The notes: generated by a model from the letters alone, not told the origin. Shown: positions 23,214 to 32,397, numbered from the stretch's first letter. The stretch: DNA of 64,000 nucleotides from CAIPAT01 sp041665605 (GCA_041665605.1 JBAYIO010000007.1:23862-87861), one strand, 5' to 3'. Translations and numbers: made by a program.

Positions 23214-24014
23214 ATGGAAGGTCACATAATCAATTCGGATATGTACGAAAGCCTGGTGAATGTCGGCTATTTTGAAGCGCCGTACGGACGTACGGTTACG
23301 CCTCACCGCATTCCGCTGGGAACGGAATATATTGAAATTCTGACCGGCGGGAAAATATTCTTTGAATCTGGCGGCGTGGATATGACGTTCGGCAAAGGAG
23401 CTGTGTTCTGGCATTTGAGCAAGGAAATGACCATTCACCGCACGCCGCCGGATGATCCGTACCGCTGCCTGGTGCTGGCGTTCAAAGTCAAATTGCGCAA
23501 CCGGGTGCTGCCCAGGGTCACCCAATGGCATGACGAACAATCGGCGGTTGATTTTTCCCAGGACGCGCAGCGCTGTTTTCATGATAATTCCTATGACCGG
23601 GATGTGCTCGGGAAATATTTATACAACCGGGTGTTCTGGGAAGCATATTGCTATACGCGGCGCAAAGATACGCCGGACTATCCATTGGCGGTCAAGCGGG
23701 CGATGGCAGTCATTGACGATCTGACGGATGGCGATTTCCCGGTCCGCGATCTGGCGCAAAGAGCAGGCGTCAGCGAACCTTATCTGTTCGCTCTTTTCAA
23801 AAAATATTTATACATTTCACCGCATCAGTATATTCTCAACCGTCGTCTGCATAAAGCGAAAACGCTGCTGGCGGGCAGCGAACAGAGCATCAAGGAAGTC
23901 GCGTTTGAATGCGGTTTTTTCAATCTGGAATGTTTCTACCGGGCGTTCAAGAAAAACTGCGGCTTTACTCCGGCCGATTACCGCAGACGTCATTCACCGT
24001 ATGCGCTTCAATAA
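23214..24014 (+). CDS. AraC-family transcriptional regulator
   Basis: About 266 residues. The N-terminal half is a cupin-like ligand-sensing domain (PLGTEYIEILTGGKIFFESGG, AVFWHLSKEMTIHRTPPDDP). The C-terminus is the double HTH (FPVRDLAQRAGVSEPYLFALFKKYL, then SIKEVAFECGFFNLECFYRAFKKNCGFTPADYRR). The ATG at 23214 is used; a TTG four codons upstream and an ATG nine codons downstream are alternatives, and no strong ribosome binding site helps choose. It is divergent from the isomerase-Gfo pair and 8 bp ahead of the LolA-like gene, so it probably regulates one or both. Confidence 0.9.
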   Translation: MEGHIINSDMYESLVNVGYFEAPYGRTVTPHRIPLGTEYIEILTGGKIFFESGGVDMTFGKGAVFWHLSKEMTIHRTPPDDPYRCLVLAFKVKLRNRVLPRVTQWHDEQSAVDFSQDAQRCFHDNSYDRDVLGKYLYNRVFWEAYCYTRRKDTPDYPLAVKRAMAVIDDLTDGDFPVRDLAQRAGVSEPYLFALFKKYLYISPHQYILNRRLHKAKTLLAGSEQSIKEVAFECGFFNLECFYRAFKKNCGFTPADYRRRHSPYALQ

Positions 24015-24022
24015 GGTAAAAA

Positions 24023-24784
24023 ATGAAATTATTGCTTAAACTGAATATCCTGCTGATCCTCCTGTCGCTGATCTGCCCGTTGCACGCGCAGGAAGCGGAG
24101 CTTAATCCGCCGGAAGTGAAAACCATTCTGCAAAAGATGTCTGCCGCGGTTGATCCGGCGCACAAACTGTCCAAAGCGTCCTCCATTATGATCCAGATTC
24201 AAAATGTCATCGAAAGCAAAGGCGTTAAAAGCCAGTTGACCGCGTGTTTTGTCAATCCGGACAAATACCGGGCGGATACGAAAATGGGCGCGTTCCAGCT
24301 TGAATCGCGCGGCTTCAACGGACAAACTTTCTGGAAGAAAACCGCCATCGGCTCAGTTCCAAAACTAAGCGGCCCGGCAGTCGAACCGATGCGCTTCCTG
24401 GTCAGTTTCATGCATCCCGGCGCCAGATTCAACCATATTTTCACCAGAATTGTGTGGGACAAAAAGAAATATAAACTGAATAATTTCGACTGCGCCATGC
24501 TGACATGCTATCCGCCGCCGGAGTTAAAACTGCCGCCGTATATTATCTATGTGGACCGGAACAACTGGTTTATCCGCCGGACAGAAATCACCGCGCCGGA
24601 ATTCGGACGCAATATGAAAGTGGTCACGGATTTCTACAATTACGGCGCTTATGACGGAGTGAATCTGCCGGTTGAATACACCATCTATTTCCCCGGCGCA
24701 ACCATAAAATCAAAGACAACAGGCATGTTCCTGAATGTCAATCCAGCCGCCGATTTCTTCGAGGTTCCGCCATCCGGGTTTTGA
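24023..24784 (+). CDS. Exported LolA/LolB-like outer-membrane lipoprotein-sorting protein
   Basis: A 253-residue protein with a signal peptide (LLLKLNILLILLSLICPLHAQ, cleavage after HAQ near residue 23). The mature domain begins with a helix (VKTILQKMSAAVDPAHKLSKA) and continues with beta-strand segments in which tyrosines, phenylalanines and prolines recur (GVKSQLTACFVNPDKYRAD, FVSFMHPGARFNHIF, YKLNNFDCAMLTCYPP, YIIYVDRNNWFIRRTEIT). This is the general layout of LolA/outer-membrane lipoprotein-sorting folds. No lipobox is present. It follows the AraC gene by 8 bp with TAAGG before the ATG. It could carry lipids, lipoproteins or another hydrophobic ligand in the periplasm. Confidence 0.6.
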   Translation: MKLLLKLNILLILLSLICPLHAQEAELNPPEVKTILQKMSAAVDPAHKLSKASSIMIQIQNVIESKGVKSQLTACFVNPDKYRADTKMGAFQLESRGFNGQTFWKKTAIGSVPKLSGPAVEPMRFLVSFMHPGARFNHIFTRIVWDKKKYKLNNFDCAMLTCYPPPELKLPPYIIYVDRNNWFIRRTEITAPEFGRNMKVVTDFYNYGAYDGVNLPVEYTIYFPGATIKSKTTGMFLNVNPAADFFEVPPSGF

Positions 24785-24798
24785 ACTAAATGCATCAT

Positions 24799-25863
24799 TT
24801 ATAATTTAAAATCGCGGCAGGCCTGAAGATAGGCTTCAATGTTGGCCCATGGTACTTCCGGTTCAATAAGATGCGTCGGCGTGCACAGCAGGCCGCCTTT
24901 CCCGCCGGCAATCTTCAGATTGCGGAGCACCTCGCGTCGTACATCTTCCGGTTTGCCGAACGGCATCGTCGTCTGCGTGCCGATGGTTCCCCAGAATGAC
25001 AGGACATCGCCGTATTCGGCGTGAATTTTCTCAAAGCTCATGCACTCCGGCTGAACCGGGTTCAGGATGTCCACGCCGATTTCGATCAGGTCGGGAATGA
25101 ACGGTTCGACATAACCGCAGGAATGATAGCTGAACAGCAGATCCGGTTTAACCGCTTTGGCCGCTTTGATGACTTGCGCGAAACGCGGCTTGAGCCAGGC
25201 GCGGTAAAGTTCTTCGGACATCATGATGGCGTGCTGCATGCCGATATCATCGCCGAGATGAATAAAGTCAACTCCGGCCCCGGCCAGCGCGACCACCCGC
25301 GCCCGGACAAGTTCAGTGATCCGGTCCAGATGATATACGGCCTTCTCGTCACCGGTCATCATATCCATCATTAATTCTTCCATACTGCGCATGGCCCAGG
25401 AGTTTTCCCAGATGGAACCCGGACTGCCCATTACCGCCAGTCCCCGGTCATGGAAGCTTTGCACTGCCGGAATCAACTGTTCCATACAGTCATGGCGCAA
25501 TTCCGGATACGGATAGGCCTTAAATTCATCCAGGCTGGTAAAGTTCTTCATCGGGTGGTGCATCCGGGTCATGTGCATGGAGCCGGAATGCGGTTCATGC
25601 GCCACGCCGTCATCGCCGATTTTGGTTCCGGGATTAAATATCACGCCCGGATAATACCGCGTCCAGTCCTGCTTGTTCTCTTTCACCGCCGCGCCGACAT
25701 AACGAAACGGAAAATTAAATTTGTCCACATAAAATTCGGCATTGCCGTAGCGCTGCTTGAATTCTTCGATCAATGACGGACATAGCCAGAAATGGGCAGG
25801 AACGTATTCAAAACCTTCGCGGCGCCATAACTTTAACAGATTTTCACGCGGTGTAAGCGACAT
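24799..25863 (-). CDS. Uroporphyrinogen decarboxylase-like protein (URO-D/MtaA/CmuA fold)
   Basis: A 354-residue TIM barrel. N-terminal TPRENLLKLWRREGFEYVPAHFW is the typical start of URO-D-like proteins in glycan-degrading bacteria. C-terminal motifs include FIHLGDDIGMQHAIMMSEELYRAWLKPRF, FSYHSCGYVEPFIPDLIEIGVDILNPVQPE and GKGGLLCTPTHLIEPEVPW. His and Cys in SYHSCG plus the late Cys (LLCTPTH) resemble the zinc site of methylcobamide:CoM methyltransferases. Together these suggest a methyltransferase-like or demethylase role rather than haem synthesis. It is divergent from an AraC gene (25991) that likely controls it. Confidence 0.8.
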   Translation of the reverse strand: MSLTPRENLLKLWRREGFEYVPAHFWLCPSLIEEFKQRYGNAEFYVDKFNFPFRYVGAAVKENKQDWTRYYPGVIFNPGTKIGDDGVAHEPHSGSMHMTRMHHPMKNFTSLDEFKAYPYPELRHDCMEQLIPAVQSFHDRGLAVMGSPGSIWENSWAMRSMEELMMDMMTGDEKAVYHLDRITELVRARVVALAGAGVDFIHLGDDIGMQHAIMMSEELYRAWLKPRFAQVIKAAKAVKPDLLFSYHSCGYVEPFIPDLIEIGVDILNPVQPECMSFEKIHAEYGDVLSFWGTIGTQTTMPFGKPEDVRREVLRNLKIAGGKGGLLCTPTHLIEPEVPWANIEAYLQACRDFKL

Positions 25864-25990
25864 AATGCCAAGTCCTTTTTTTAAATAAATGATTGATATA
25901 GTTATATTATGATGTATAATTTAAATGTTTCCACAGCATAATGTGTTTAAAAGTATTCATTAAATGATATTTATTATCAGGACGTGATTT

Positions 25991-26836
25991 ATGATGGTCC
26001 GCGACATCATTTTTCAAACCTACCGGGGGCTGGAAGGCTTCCCCGTTCCTGTCCATCTGGAGACGGAGACGCAGTTCAGTCCGGTCTACCGGAATGCTTC
26101 AGGCCGCTTCAACGGCCTGTTTGTTTACACATTGAAAGGACGGGGCTGTTTTGAGGAAGCCGATGGACACAAATATCCGTTGCTGCCGGGAATCGCTTAT
26201 GTGTGCGCCGGCCTGGAGCCGGGCGTCAAATATTATTATCCGGAGGATGCAACTGAACCATGGACTTTCATGTGGTTCAGTTTCAAGGGCGAGTTCGCGG
26301 AGAATATGCTGAAAAGCGTAATCAGCCGCTACGGCCGCACTTACCGCATCCCGGAGACGCATCCGCTGATACTCGAACTGCTGGCCCTGCAGAACAGCCG
26401 GGGACCGGTGCATGTGCTGTCCCCCCACGAAGGCAGCGCGCTGGTCTTCGGCGTCATCAATATGCTGGCGGAAACACGCGAACAGAAACACATGGAGAAC
26501 CATTCATCCAGGCTCATCCTTAAAGCGCAGCAGATGATTATTTCCCGGATCGGCGAAAAGGTAAGCTGTGAACAGGTGGCGGCGGAACTCCATATCTCGC
26601 GGGAACATTTCTCCAGGCTGTTCAAGCAGCAGACCGGCATCACGCCGAATGAATTTATTGCCCGCCGGAAAATCATCCACGCCTGCCATCTCCTGAAAGA
26701 CACCCGGATGAACTGCAAAGAAATCGCCTTCGCCGTGGGCTATGAAACCCCGGCAAATTTCATCCGGGCGTTCAAAGGCTATCAAAAAACCACCCCGCTG
26801 CAATTCCGCAAAAACGGAGTAATACCAATCTACTAA
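25991..26836 (+). CDS. AraC-family transcriptional regulator
   Basis: A 281-residue protein. The N-terminal cupin (about 30-110) contains FVYTLKGRGCFEEADGHKYPLLPGIAYVC and YYYPEDATEPWTFMWFSFKG, as in AraC_binding domains. The double HTH is at about 180-275 (KVSCEQVAAELHISREHFSRLFKQQ, then MNCKEIAFAVGYETPANFIRAFKGYQKTTPLQFRK). AGGA lies eight bases before the ATG; a second ATG follows directly. It is divergent from the URO-D-like gene. Confidence 0.92.
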   Translation: MMVRDIIFQTYRGLEGFPVPVHLETETQFSPVYRNASGRFNGLFVYTLKGRGCFEEADGHKYPLLPGIAYVCAGLEPGVKYYYPEDATEPWTFMWFSFKGEFAENMLKSVISRYGRTYRIPETHPLILELLALQNSRGPVHVLSPHEGSALVFGVINMLAETREQKHMENHSSRLILKAQQMIISRIGEKVSCEQVAAELHISREHFSRLFKQQTGITPNEFIARRKIIHACHLLKDTRMNCKEIAFAVGYETPANFIRAFKGYQKTTPLQFRKNGVIPIY

Positions 26837-26840
26837 AACC

Positions 26841-26868
26841 GGAAGTCAAACGCTGACTCCTGACTTCT
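26841..26868. repeat. Degenerate CTGACTCCTGACTTC intergenic repeat, copy 1
   Basis: Just after the AraC stop, GGAAGTCA and CTGACTCCTGACTTC form a short inverted arrangement. The same heptad-like wording recurs at 60821-60867 and 62333-62415. Confidence 0.6.
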
Positions 26869-26957
26869 CTCTTTCCTCCCCTTTGCTTTTCCCGCGGATT
26901 CAGATTATATTACAGCGGTTTTAAAATCAGCAAACATAAATATGGCGGAAGTTTAAT

Positions 26958-28031
26958 ATGAAGACTGCGGTAATCACCGGTTCCAACGGGCTGATCGGTT
27001 CTGAAGCTGTAAGGTTTTTCTGTGACAAAGGATTCGATGTCGTCGGCATTGACAACGACATGCGGAAATACTTCTTCGGCGACGACGCCTCCACCAAATG
27101 GGTCGAATCCGAACTGGTCATCAATTATCCGAACTTTATCCCGAAATCCGCCGACATCCGCGATTTCAGCGCCATCAGCGATATTTTCCGCGATTTCGGC
27201 CGGGACATCGCGCTGGTGATTCACACCGCCGCCCAGCCGTCGCACGACTGGGCCGCCCGCGAACCTTTTACCGACTTCGGCGTCAACGCCAACGGCACGC
27301 TCAATATGCTGGAAGCCACCCGGCAGTTCTGCCCCGATGCGGTTTTCATCTTCACTTCAACCAATAAAGTCTACGGCGACAATCCCAATCTGCTGCCGCT
27401 GGTCGAACTCGACACCCGCTGGGAAATCGACGTCAGCCATCCCTATTTCACGCACGGCATTGACGAGAACATGTCCATTGACCATTGCAAACATTCACTC
27501 TTCGGCGCCTCGAAAGTCGCCGCCGACGTCATGGTGCAGGAATACGGCAGATATTTCGGCATGAAGACCGGCCTCATCCGCGGCGGCTGCCTGACCGGCC
27601 CCCGCCATTCCGCCGCCGAACTCCACGGCTTCCTGGCCTATCTGATGAAATGCGCCATCACCTGCAAGGAATACCGCATCTTCGGCTACAAGGGCAAACA
27701 GGTCCGCGACAACATTCATTCGGAAGATTTGATTAACGCGTTCTGGCATTTCTACCAGGCCCCCCGCGGCGGCGAAGCCTACAACATGGGCGGCAGCCGT
27801 TTCAGCAACTGCTCCATGCAGGAAGCAATTGTGCTGTGCGAAAAAATCACCGGACAGAAAATGAACACCCGTTACACCGATGACAACCGCGTCGGCGACC
27901 ACATCTGGTGGATCAGCGACGTCTCCAAATTCAAATCCCACTACCCCGAATGGAGTCTGACCAAGAACGTCGAAGACATCCTGACCGAAATCCACGATTA
28001 CAACAAAGACCGCTGGATCAAAGAGCAGTAG
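26958..28031 (+). CDS. NAD-dependent epimerase/dehydratase (CDP-paratose/tyvelose epimerase-like SDR)
   Basis: A 357-residue extended SDR. The NAD-binding motif is GSNGLIG (residues 8-14), and IFTSTNKVYGDNP is the family's Ser/Thr segment. Closest in layout to CDP-paratose 2-epimerase-type enzymes, with GLIRGGCLTGPRHSAAELHGF, QVRDNIHSEDLINAFWHFY and a C-terminal VEDILTEIHDYNKDRW. The usual YxxxK catalytic pair reads F182-GAS-K186, so the Tyr is replaced by Phe. It likely makes a nucleotide sugar for surface glycans. GGAAG precedes the ATG. It stands alone, followed by the restriction-modification island. Confidence 0.85.
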   Translation: MKTAVITGSNGLIGSEAVRFFCDKGFDVVGIDNDMRKYFFGDDASTKWVESELVINYPNFIPKSADIRDFSAISDIFRDFGRDIALVIHTAAQPSHDWAAREPFTDFGVNANGTLNMLEATRQFCPDAVFIFTSTNKVYGDNPNLLPLVELDTRWEIDVSHPYFTHGIDENMSIDHCKHSLFGASKVAADVMVQEYGRYFGMKTGLIRGGCLTGPRHSAAELHGFLAYLMKCAITCKEYRIFGYKGKQVRDNIHSEDLINAFWHFYQAPRGGEAYNMGGSRFSNCSMQEAIVLCEKITGQKMNTRYTDDNRVGDHIWWISDVSKFKSHYPEWSLTKNVEDILTEIHDYNKDRWIKEQ

Positions 28032-28236
28032 GCGGATAACCGATAACCAGCAGTCATCCAGAACCGCCTGACTGACCATAAAAACAAACAGATTTTTGAA
28101 TGTTTGCTAATAGTTTTTGTTGCCTTTTGACGGTTACAGGTTATTATTACAAAATGAGAATAACTGTTAGGCATCAGCAGAGATCGATAGCACGCTGAGA
28201 TGCTGAGCATTCTAAATAAATCATTAAGGTGGTATT

Positions 28237-29718
28237 GTGGCAAATAATTTCAAAAGTGATGACAGTTTTTTAAGAAAACTCGTTGTTGGTGCAGCAGGCA
28301 CGAATGCAACAATCAACCGACTAAAGGAGATGGGGTTTAACCCAATTGAACTTGAGCGCGGCTCTACTGGCTTCAAAATATGGAAGAAAATTAAAATAAA
28401 GAGAGTGCGAGTTCCTGACATCTTATGCTTGAGCACGGGGCTAAGGTTTGAATCACGCGGCAAGACCAAGCTTGAAATATCAATGTCCCATTCCATCAAT
28501 GACGATAAACGAACTTGGTATGCTGGCATGCGTGATGACGACTTTGTTTCAATTGTTGTTTTCAATCAAAACAGCGATTCTCCGATAAACCTGAAGCAAA
28601 TCTCCCCTGTTCACTTCATCAGTGTCAGAGACATGCGGCAAGCATTCACTAATGAACAGGTATCTATCACGAAGCCGAAAGGTGTTGAAGAAGGATCAGA
28701 AAGACGGGTGATGTGGACATGTGCTGCCGCCAACCAGCAATCAAGAGTTTCGGCGGTTGAACTTGGCAGCAGGGTCAGCCTTGTCCCTATCGCCGAGAAA
28801 GAGCGAAAACAGACGATCCAATTGAGCCGGCGAAATAGCATAAACCTACTGCCGCAGGTCAACGTTGGTGAAACCGTCGAAGCCAACCAGATTGTGGCTG
28901 CGGTAGTCCCGGTAAAAACAGCACTTCCGTGTCCTTCCCCGGTAAATGCTGCTTATTTCATAAACAAGCTCACAAGCGTCAATATGAGTGAGCGTTACGC
29001 CTCCGCAAAAGCATTGCGGTATAAAGGCTATGATGCGACTGCAAAACTAGAACTAAAAGCTAGAATCGCTGATGTCGATGAGGATATTTACGTCAAACTT
29101 GAGGCGGCAGCCGCACTTGCGGCATATGATGATCCGAACGGGTGGGAATTCATAGAAAGCAAGTTGCATAGTCCAGCCATAATCGTTCCTCTTGAAACTC
29201 AGCTTGAAACGGTCATTGTCACATCTGAAATTCAAAAGAATCGTAGCGAACAGTTACTGATAGAAGTGTTGCGGGACTCGCAACGTGATGATGAACTTCG
29301 CGCAGGGGCAGCGTGGGCACTTGGTCAATTTGCTTCCGCCACGTCAGCATCTGCGCTTGCTGATACATTCAATTCAAGCCCTTTGGAGATCAAGGTTGAA
29401 GCTGCACGTGCGCTTTTACGGATTGCGGAACCACAAATTCCTCACTTGCTCAATATCATGAAAAATGAGAATCCTGCCAAGCGTGATGGCCTATCGTGGG
29501 TGCTTGCCAGGATCGGCAAATTCAATCCATCAGATATAATTCCCGGAGCCGACGAGAATCTTAGAAAATGGATGAGTTATATCATTGGCTATGGTAAAGA
29601 GAATTTCATCCAGAATGATATCGAAGCCATCTGTAAAGCAGATTCGGAAGTTTATTTTGCCGCAAGTGTCTTGTGGCAGATTTTGGCAAGCTGGGTCAAT
29701 GACCTGAAGGAATACTGA
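28237..29718 (+). CDS. Putative restriction endonuclease: PD-(D/E)XK-like N-terminus plus HEAT repeats
   Basis: A 493-residue protein of a type I do not recognise by name. Residues 20-115 look like a PD-(D/E)XK nuclease core: GFNPIELERGSTGFKIW (helix), VPDILCLSTGLRFESRGK (P60-D61, then E72-x-R74-G-K76), LEISMSHS and RTWYAGMRDDDFVSIVVFN. Residues about 235-430 are HEAT-like helical repeats (MSERYASAKALRYKGYDATA, VKLEAAAALAAYDDPNGWEF, LRAGAAWALGQFASATSASA, IKVEAARALLRIAEPQI). The start is GTG with AAGGTGG upstream. The DNA methyltransferase begins 1 bp after its stop. Base composition is visibly AT-richer than in the flanking sugar genes, suggesting horizontal acquisition. The context says restriction subunit; the motif spacing makes the nuclease call tentative. 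Confidence 0.65.
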   Translation: MANNFKSDDSFLRKLVVGAAGTNATINRLKEMGFNPIELERGSTGFKIWKKIKIKRVRVPDILCLSTGLRFESRGKTKLEISMSHSINDDKRTWYAGMRDDDFVSIVVFNQNSDSPINLKQISPVHFISVRDMRQAFTNEQVSITKPKGVEEGSERRVMWTCAAANQQSRVSAVELGSRVSLVPIAEKERKQTIQLSRRNSINLLPQVNVGETVEANQIVAAVVPVKTALPCPSPVNAAYFINKLTSVNMSERYASAKALRYKGYDATAKLELKARIADVDEDIYVKLEAAAALAAYDDPNGWEFIESKLHSPAIIVPLETQLETVIVTSEIQKNRSEQLLIEVLRDSQRDDELRAGAAWALGQFASATSASALADTFNSSPLEIKVEAARALLRIAEPQIPHLLNIMKNENPAKRDGLSWVLARIGKFNPSDIIPGADENLRKWMSYIIGYGKENFIQNDIEAICKADSEVYFAASVLWQILASWVNDLKEY

Positions 29719-29719
29719 T

Positions 29720-30781
29720 ATGCGGAGCAAACCTTTCTATCACACAGCCAGCGGGCAGGCGTATGTTGGAAATTCGCTAAACCTTCTAGCAGAATTACCA
29801 GACGCCAGCATTGATCTGGTCATGACATCACCGCCATTCGCGCTCCGGCGGCAAAAAACATATGGTAATGTTGAGGAAACAGAATACGTCCAGTGGATTA
29901 AGCCATTCGGACAAGAGGTTTTTCGGGTCCTCAAGGAAAGCGGAAGTTTCATTCTAGACTTAGGGGGGGCATACCGTTCTGGCATACCATCACGCTCTCT
30001 GTATAACTTCCGCGTTCTCTTGGCTTTTTGCGATGAAATCGGGTTTCGCCTTGCTGAAGATTTCTACTGGTTTAATCCAGCGAAATTACCATCGCCAATT
30101 GAATGGGTAAATAAACGAAAAATCAGAGCAAAGGATTCAGTCAATACGGTATGGTGGTTTAGTAAGTCAGATTTTCCCAAAGCCGATGTCCGGAAAGTAT
30201 TGGCTCCGTATTCTGATCGGATGAAAAAGTTGATCGAAGACCCAAAAAATTTCTACACTCCCAAAAAACGTCCTTCAGGCCATGATATAAGTGCGGAGTT
30301 TGGCAAGGATAATGGAGGAGCAATTCCATCCAACCTTCTTTCTATACCAAATACCGATAGCAATTCAAGCTATTTCCGACTCTGCAAAGAACTAGGTATT
30401 GAACGCCATCCTGCGCGATTCCCTTCGGAACTCCCGGCATTCTTTATCAAGATGCTAACCGACGAGGGGGATGTGGTTCTAGATATTTTTGGGGGATCAA
30501 ACACTACTGGATTTGCCGCCGAAGCTCTAAAAAGGAAGTGGTTAACTTTTGAGATAAAGCGGGAATATCTTGCTTCATCCACATTAAGATTCCTTGATGG
30601 GCATAATATTGAAGCTGTCAGGCGGATACTTGACGAACTTCAAGGCGATCATGCCAATTTATTCATAGGTGAAGTTACCTGTGAATTAAGGAAAATTAAA
30701 AAAGTTAAGCCGAAAAATGGACTGCTGGTTCAAGGGCTATTGTTTCTTTCTGAAACAACAACTAGTAGAAAATCATTGTAA
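29720..30781 (+). CDS. Site-specific DNA methyltransferase, beta class (N4-cytosine or N6-adenine)
   Basis: A 353-residue S-adenosylmethionine-dependent DNA methyltransferase. The catalytic motif TSPPF is at residues 36-40 and the SAM-binding motif DIFGGSNTTG at 255-264. This IV-before-I order defines the beta class, and SPPF-type motifs are common in N4-cytosine enzymes. GSFILDLGG (motif V region), DFYWFNPAKLPSP and the long variable stretch 130-240 (target recognition) are also evident. The ATG is 1 bp after the upstream HEAT/nuclease-like gene, so the pair is one cassette. It has the same AT-rich composition as its partner and unlike its flanks. The protein probably protects host DNA from the partner. 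Confidence 0.9.
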   Translation: MRSKPFYHTASGQAYVGNSLNLLAELPDASIDLVMTSPPFALRRQKTYGNVEETEYVQWIKPFGQEVFRVLKESGSFILDLGGAYRSGIPSRSLYNFRVLLAFCDEIGFRLAEDFYWFNPAKLPSPIEWVNKRKIRAKDSVNTVWWFSKSDFPKADVRKVLAPYSDRMKKLIEDPKNFYTPKKRPSGHDISAEFGKDNGGAIPSNLLSIPNTDSNSSYFRLCKELGIERHPARFPSELPAFFIKMLTDEGDVVLDIFGGSNTTGFAAEALKRKWLTFEIKREYLASSTLRFLDGHNIEAVRRILDELQGDHANLFIGEVTCELRKIKKVKPKNGLLVQGLLFLSETTTSRKSL

Positions 30782-30835
30782 CGACATAATTGCTTTTTAT
30801 ATTTCAAAAAAACGATATGATGAACTTTGCCATGT

Positions 30836-30973
30836 TCATACATTGCGATAACAATTACGACTCGGACGATGCCAACTACTGAAAAAAATTAGCGCTACCA
30901 CGACAAACCCGGAAACTGTGACAATAAATCCAAGTAACCATCCCCCACTCAGCAGCAATGAATTGTCTACCAC
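30836..30973 (-). CDS. Possible small membrane protein
   Basis: A minus-strand frame of 45 codons from GTG (30971-30973) encodes VVDNSLLLSGGWLLGFIVTV followed by SGFVVVALIFFSSWHRPSRN, one strong transmembrane segment and a basic tail. There is no clear ribosome binding site and the frame extends open upstream into the TPR gene end, so this is speculative. It would lie just after the TPR gene on the same strand and convergent to the methyltransferase. Confidence 0.2.
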   Translation of the reverse strand: MVDNSLLLSGGWLLGFIVTVSGFVVVALIFFSSWHRPSRNCYRNV

Positions 30974-30987
30974 AGCGGGTTGCTGAA

Positions 30988-32106
30988 TTATTTTAATTTT
31001 TCGAGTTCGGCTTTGGCCTGGGTTATGACGGCGGCGGGAGCGCCTTTTACATTGACGGCGGCCGCAAGCTGCTTTTTAGCGGCATCTTTTTTATTCTGCT
31101 GCACCAGTATTTTTGCGGCCAGGATTTTGCCGCGCGCCCCCCATTCCGGATTGGCTCCCGGAAACGCATCTGCTTTTTCAAGCAGAACCAATGCCTCTTC
31201 GGATTTGCTGCTTTTGTTAAGCAGTTCCGCGCATCTGACGATTGAAATAACCTTGTACCCCGGATTGCCTTCGTTCATTTCATAGCACTTGGTAAAGGCG
31301 TACATTGCCTCACTGTCTCTATTCATGCCGGCATAGACATCGCCGAGCGAAAACCATCCGACAGCGCCCTGATAAGTATGATCGCCCTGGGCGGCTTTTT
31401 CAAAAGCGGCGGCGGCTTCGGTGTTTTTCTTCTTGTTTCTGTAAATATTGCCGAGCAGATTGTAATATTCGCTTTTCATCACGCCCGGAATCCTTTTGGC
31501 TTCCGCCGGAGTAATAACCGCAATCGCCTTGTCATACTCCTTTTTAGTGTTCAACGCGGTCATCTGCCAGATGACCGCCCGGTAATACATGGGATGTCTT
31601 GACTCGCCAATATCCCCGGCGAATTTATTTGCGTTGTCAAACAGTTTGTCGTTATCATTTTTTCTGGAATAAGCGATGGCTTTGTAATGATATCCAAGCT
31701 CCCGGTTTTCCTGCTCGTCTGAGCGGATCAACTGGTCGCAGGCGGTAATGCATTCATCAAATTTGCCGCTATCGTAATACGCTTTGATCTGATTAAAAAG
31801 CCACAGATTTCTCTGTGCGCCGGTCAACTTCTCCAGTTTGGCGATATCCCCGGCGGCCCCGGCGGCGTCCGCAAGTTTCCGCTGTGCAATATAATTATTG
31901 TATTTGCAGAACAGCGCCTGAAGTTTTTCGGCGTCATTCTCGGTCAGCGCTAAAGCTTTATCAATATCCTGCAGACTGTCGTCATATTTTTTCTGATTAT
32001 AGTTTTTGACGGCGGAATCATAAAGCTCTTTAAAAGCCGGTTCGGCATTTACCGCGAAAGCGGAAATTAAGACGAATGAAAAGACAGACAAAAGAATTCT
32101 GGACAT
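30988..32106 (-). CDS. Exported tetratricopeptide-repeat protein
   Basis: A 372-residue protein with a signal peptide (MSRILLSVFSFVLISAFAVNA, cleavage before EPAF). It then consists of TPR/Sel1-like helical pairs: VKNYNQKKYDDSLQDIDKAL, AYYDSGKFDECITACDQLI, ALNTKKEYDKAIAVITPAEA, GNIYRNKKKNTEAAAAFEKA, LGDVYAGMNRDSEAMYAFTK. The start at 32106 is chosen because GGGAGGAGTTTATC precedes it and the signal peptide begins there; a longer frame to 32175 has neither. Such periplasmic TPR proteins act as scaffolds. No neighbour shows its partner. Confidence 0.82.
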   Translation of the reverse strand: MSRILLSVFSFVLISAFAVNAEPAFKELYDSAVKNYNQKKYDDSLQDIDKALALTENDAEKLQALFCKYNNYIAQRKLADAAGAAGDIAKLEKLTGAQRNLWLFNQIKAYYDSGKFDECITACDQLIRSDEQENRELGYHYKAIAYSRKNDNDKLFDNANKFAGDIGESRHPMYYRAVIWQMTALNTKKEYDKAIAVITPAEAKRIPGVMKSEYYNLLGNIYRNKKKNTEAAAAFEKAAQGDHTYQGAVGWFSLGDVYAGMNRDSEAMYAFTKCYEMNEGNPGYKVISIVRCAELLNKSSKSEEALVLLEKADAFPGANPEWGARGKILAAKILVQQNKKDAAKKQLAAAVNVKGAPAAVITQAKAELEKLK

Positions 32107-32397
32107 GATAAACTCCTCCCATACTAAAGTTGAACATTTTCTCTGAACAATGGACTGTATCAGTCCCGACTCCACCTTTTTAAACGCTCCCCTCCCGCAT
32201 TAAAATTGGATATGCTTTTAAACAAAGGCTCGCGGATTAAAATTCAAGATTCAAAGTCATCATCGGTCCTGACATAAAATCTGAAATGAACTCGCAACCT
32301 CCTGTTATTACCTAACCTAATTTAGTTTTGCTGAAATTCAAGCGCGGCAAACGGGGTTTCCTGCGTGCTTTTTTTATGTGTCAATGGTAAAAAAAAT

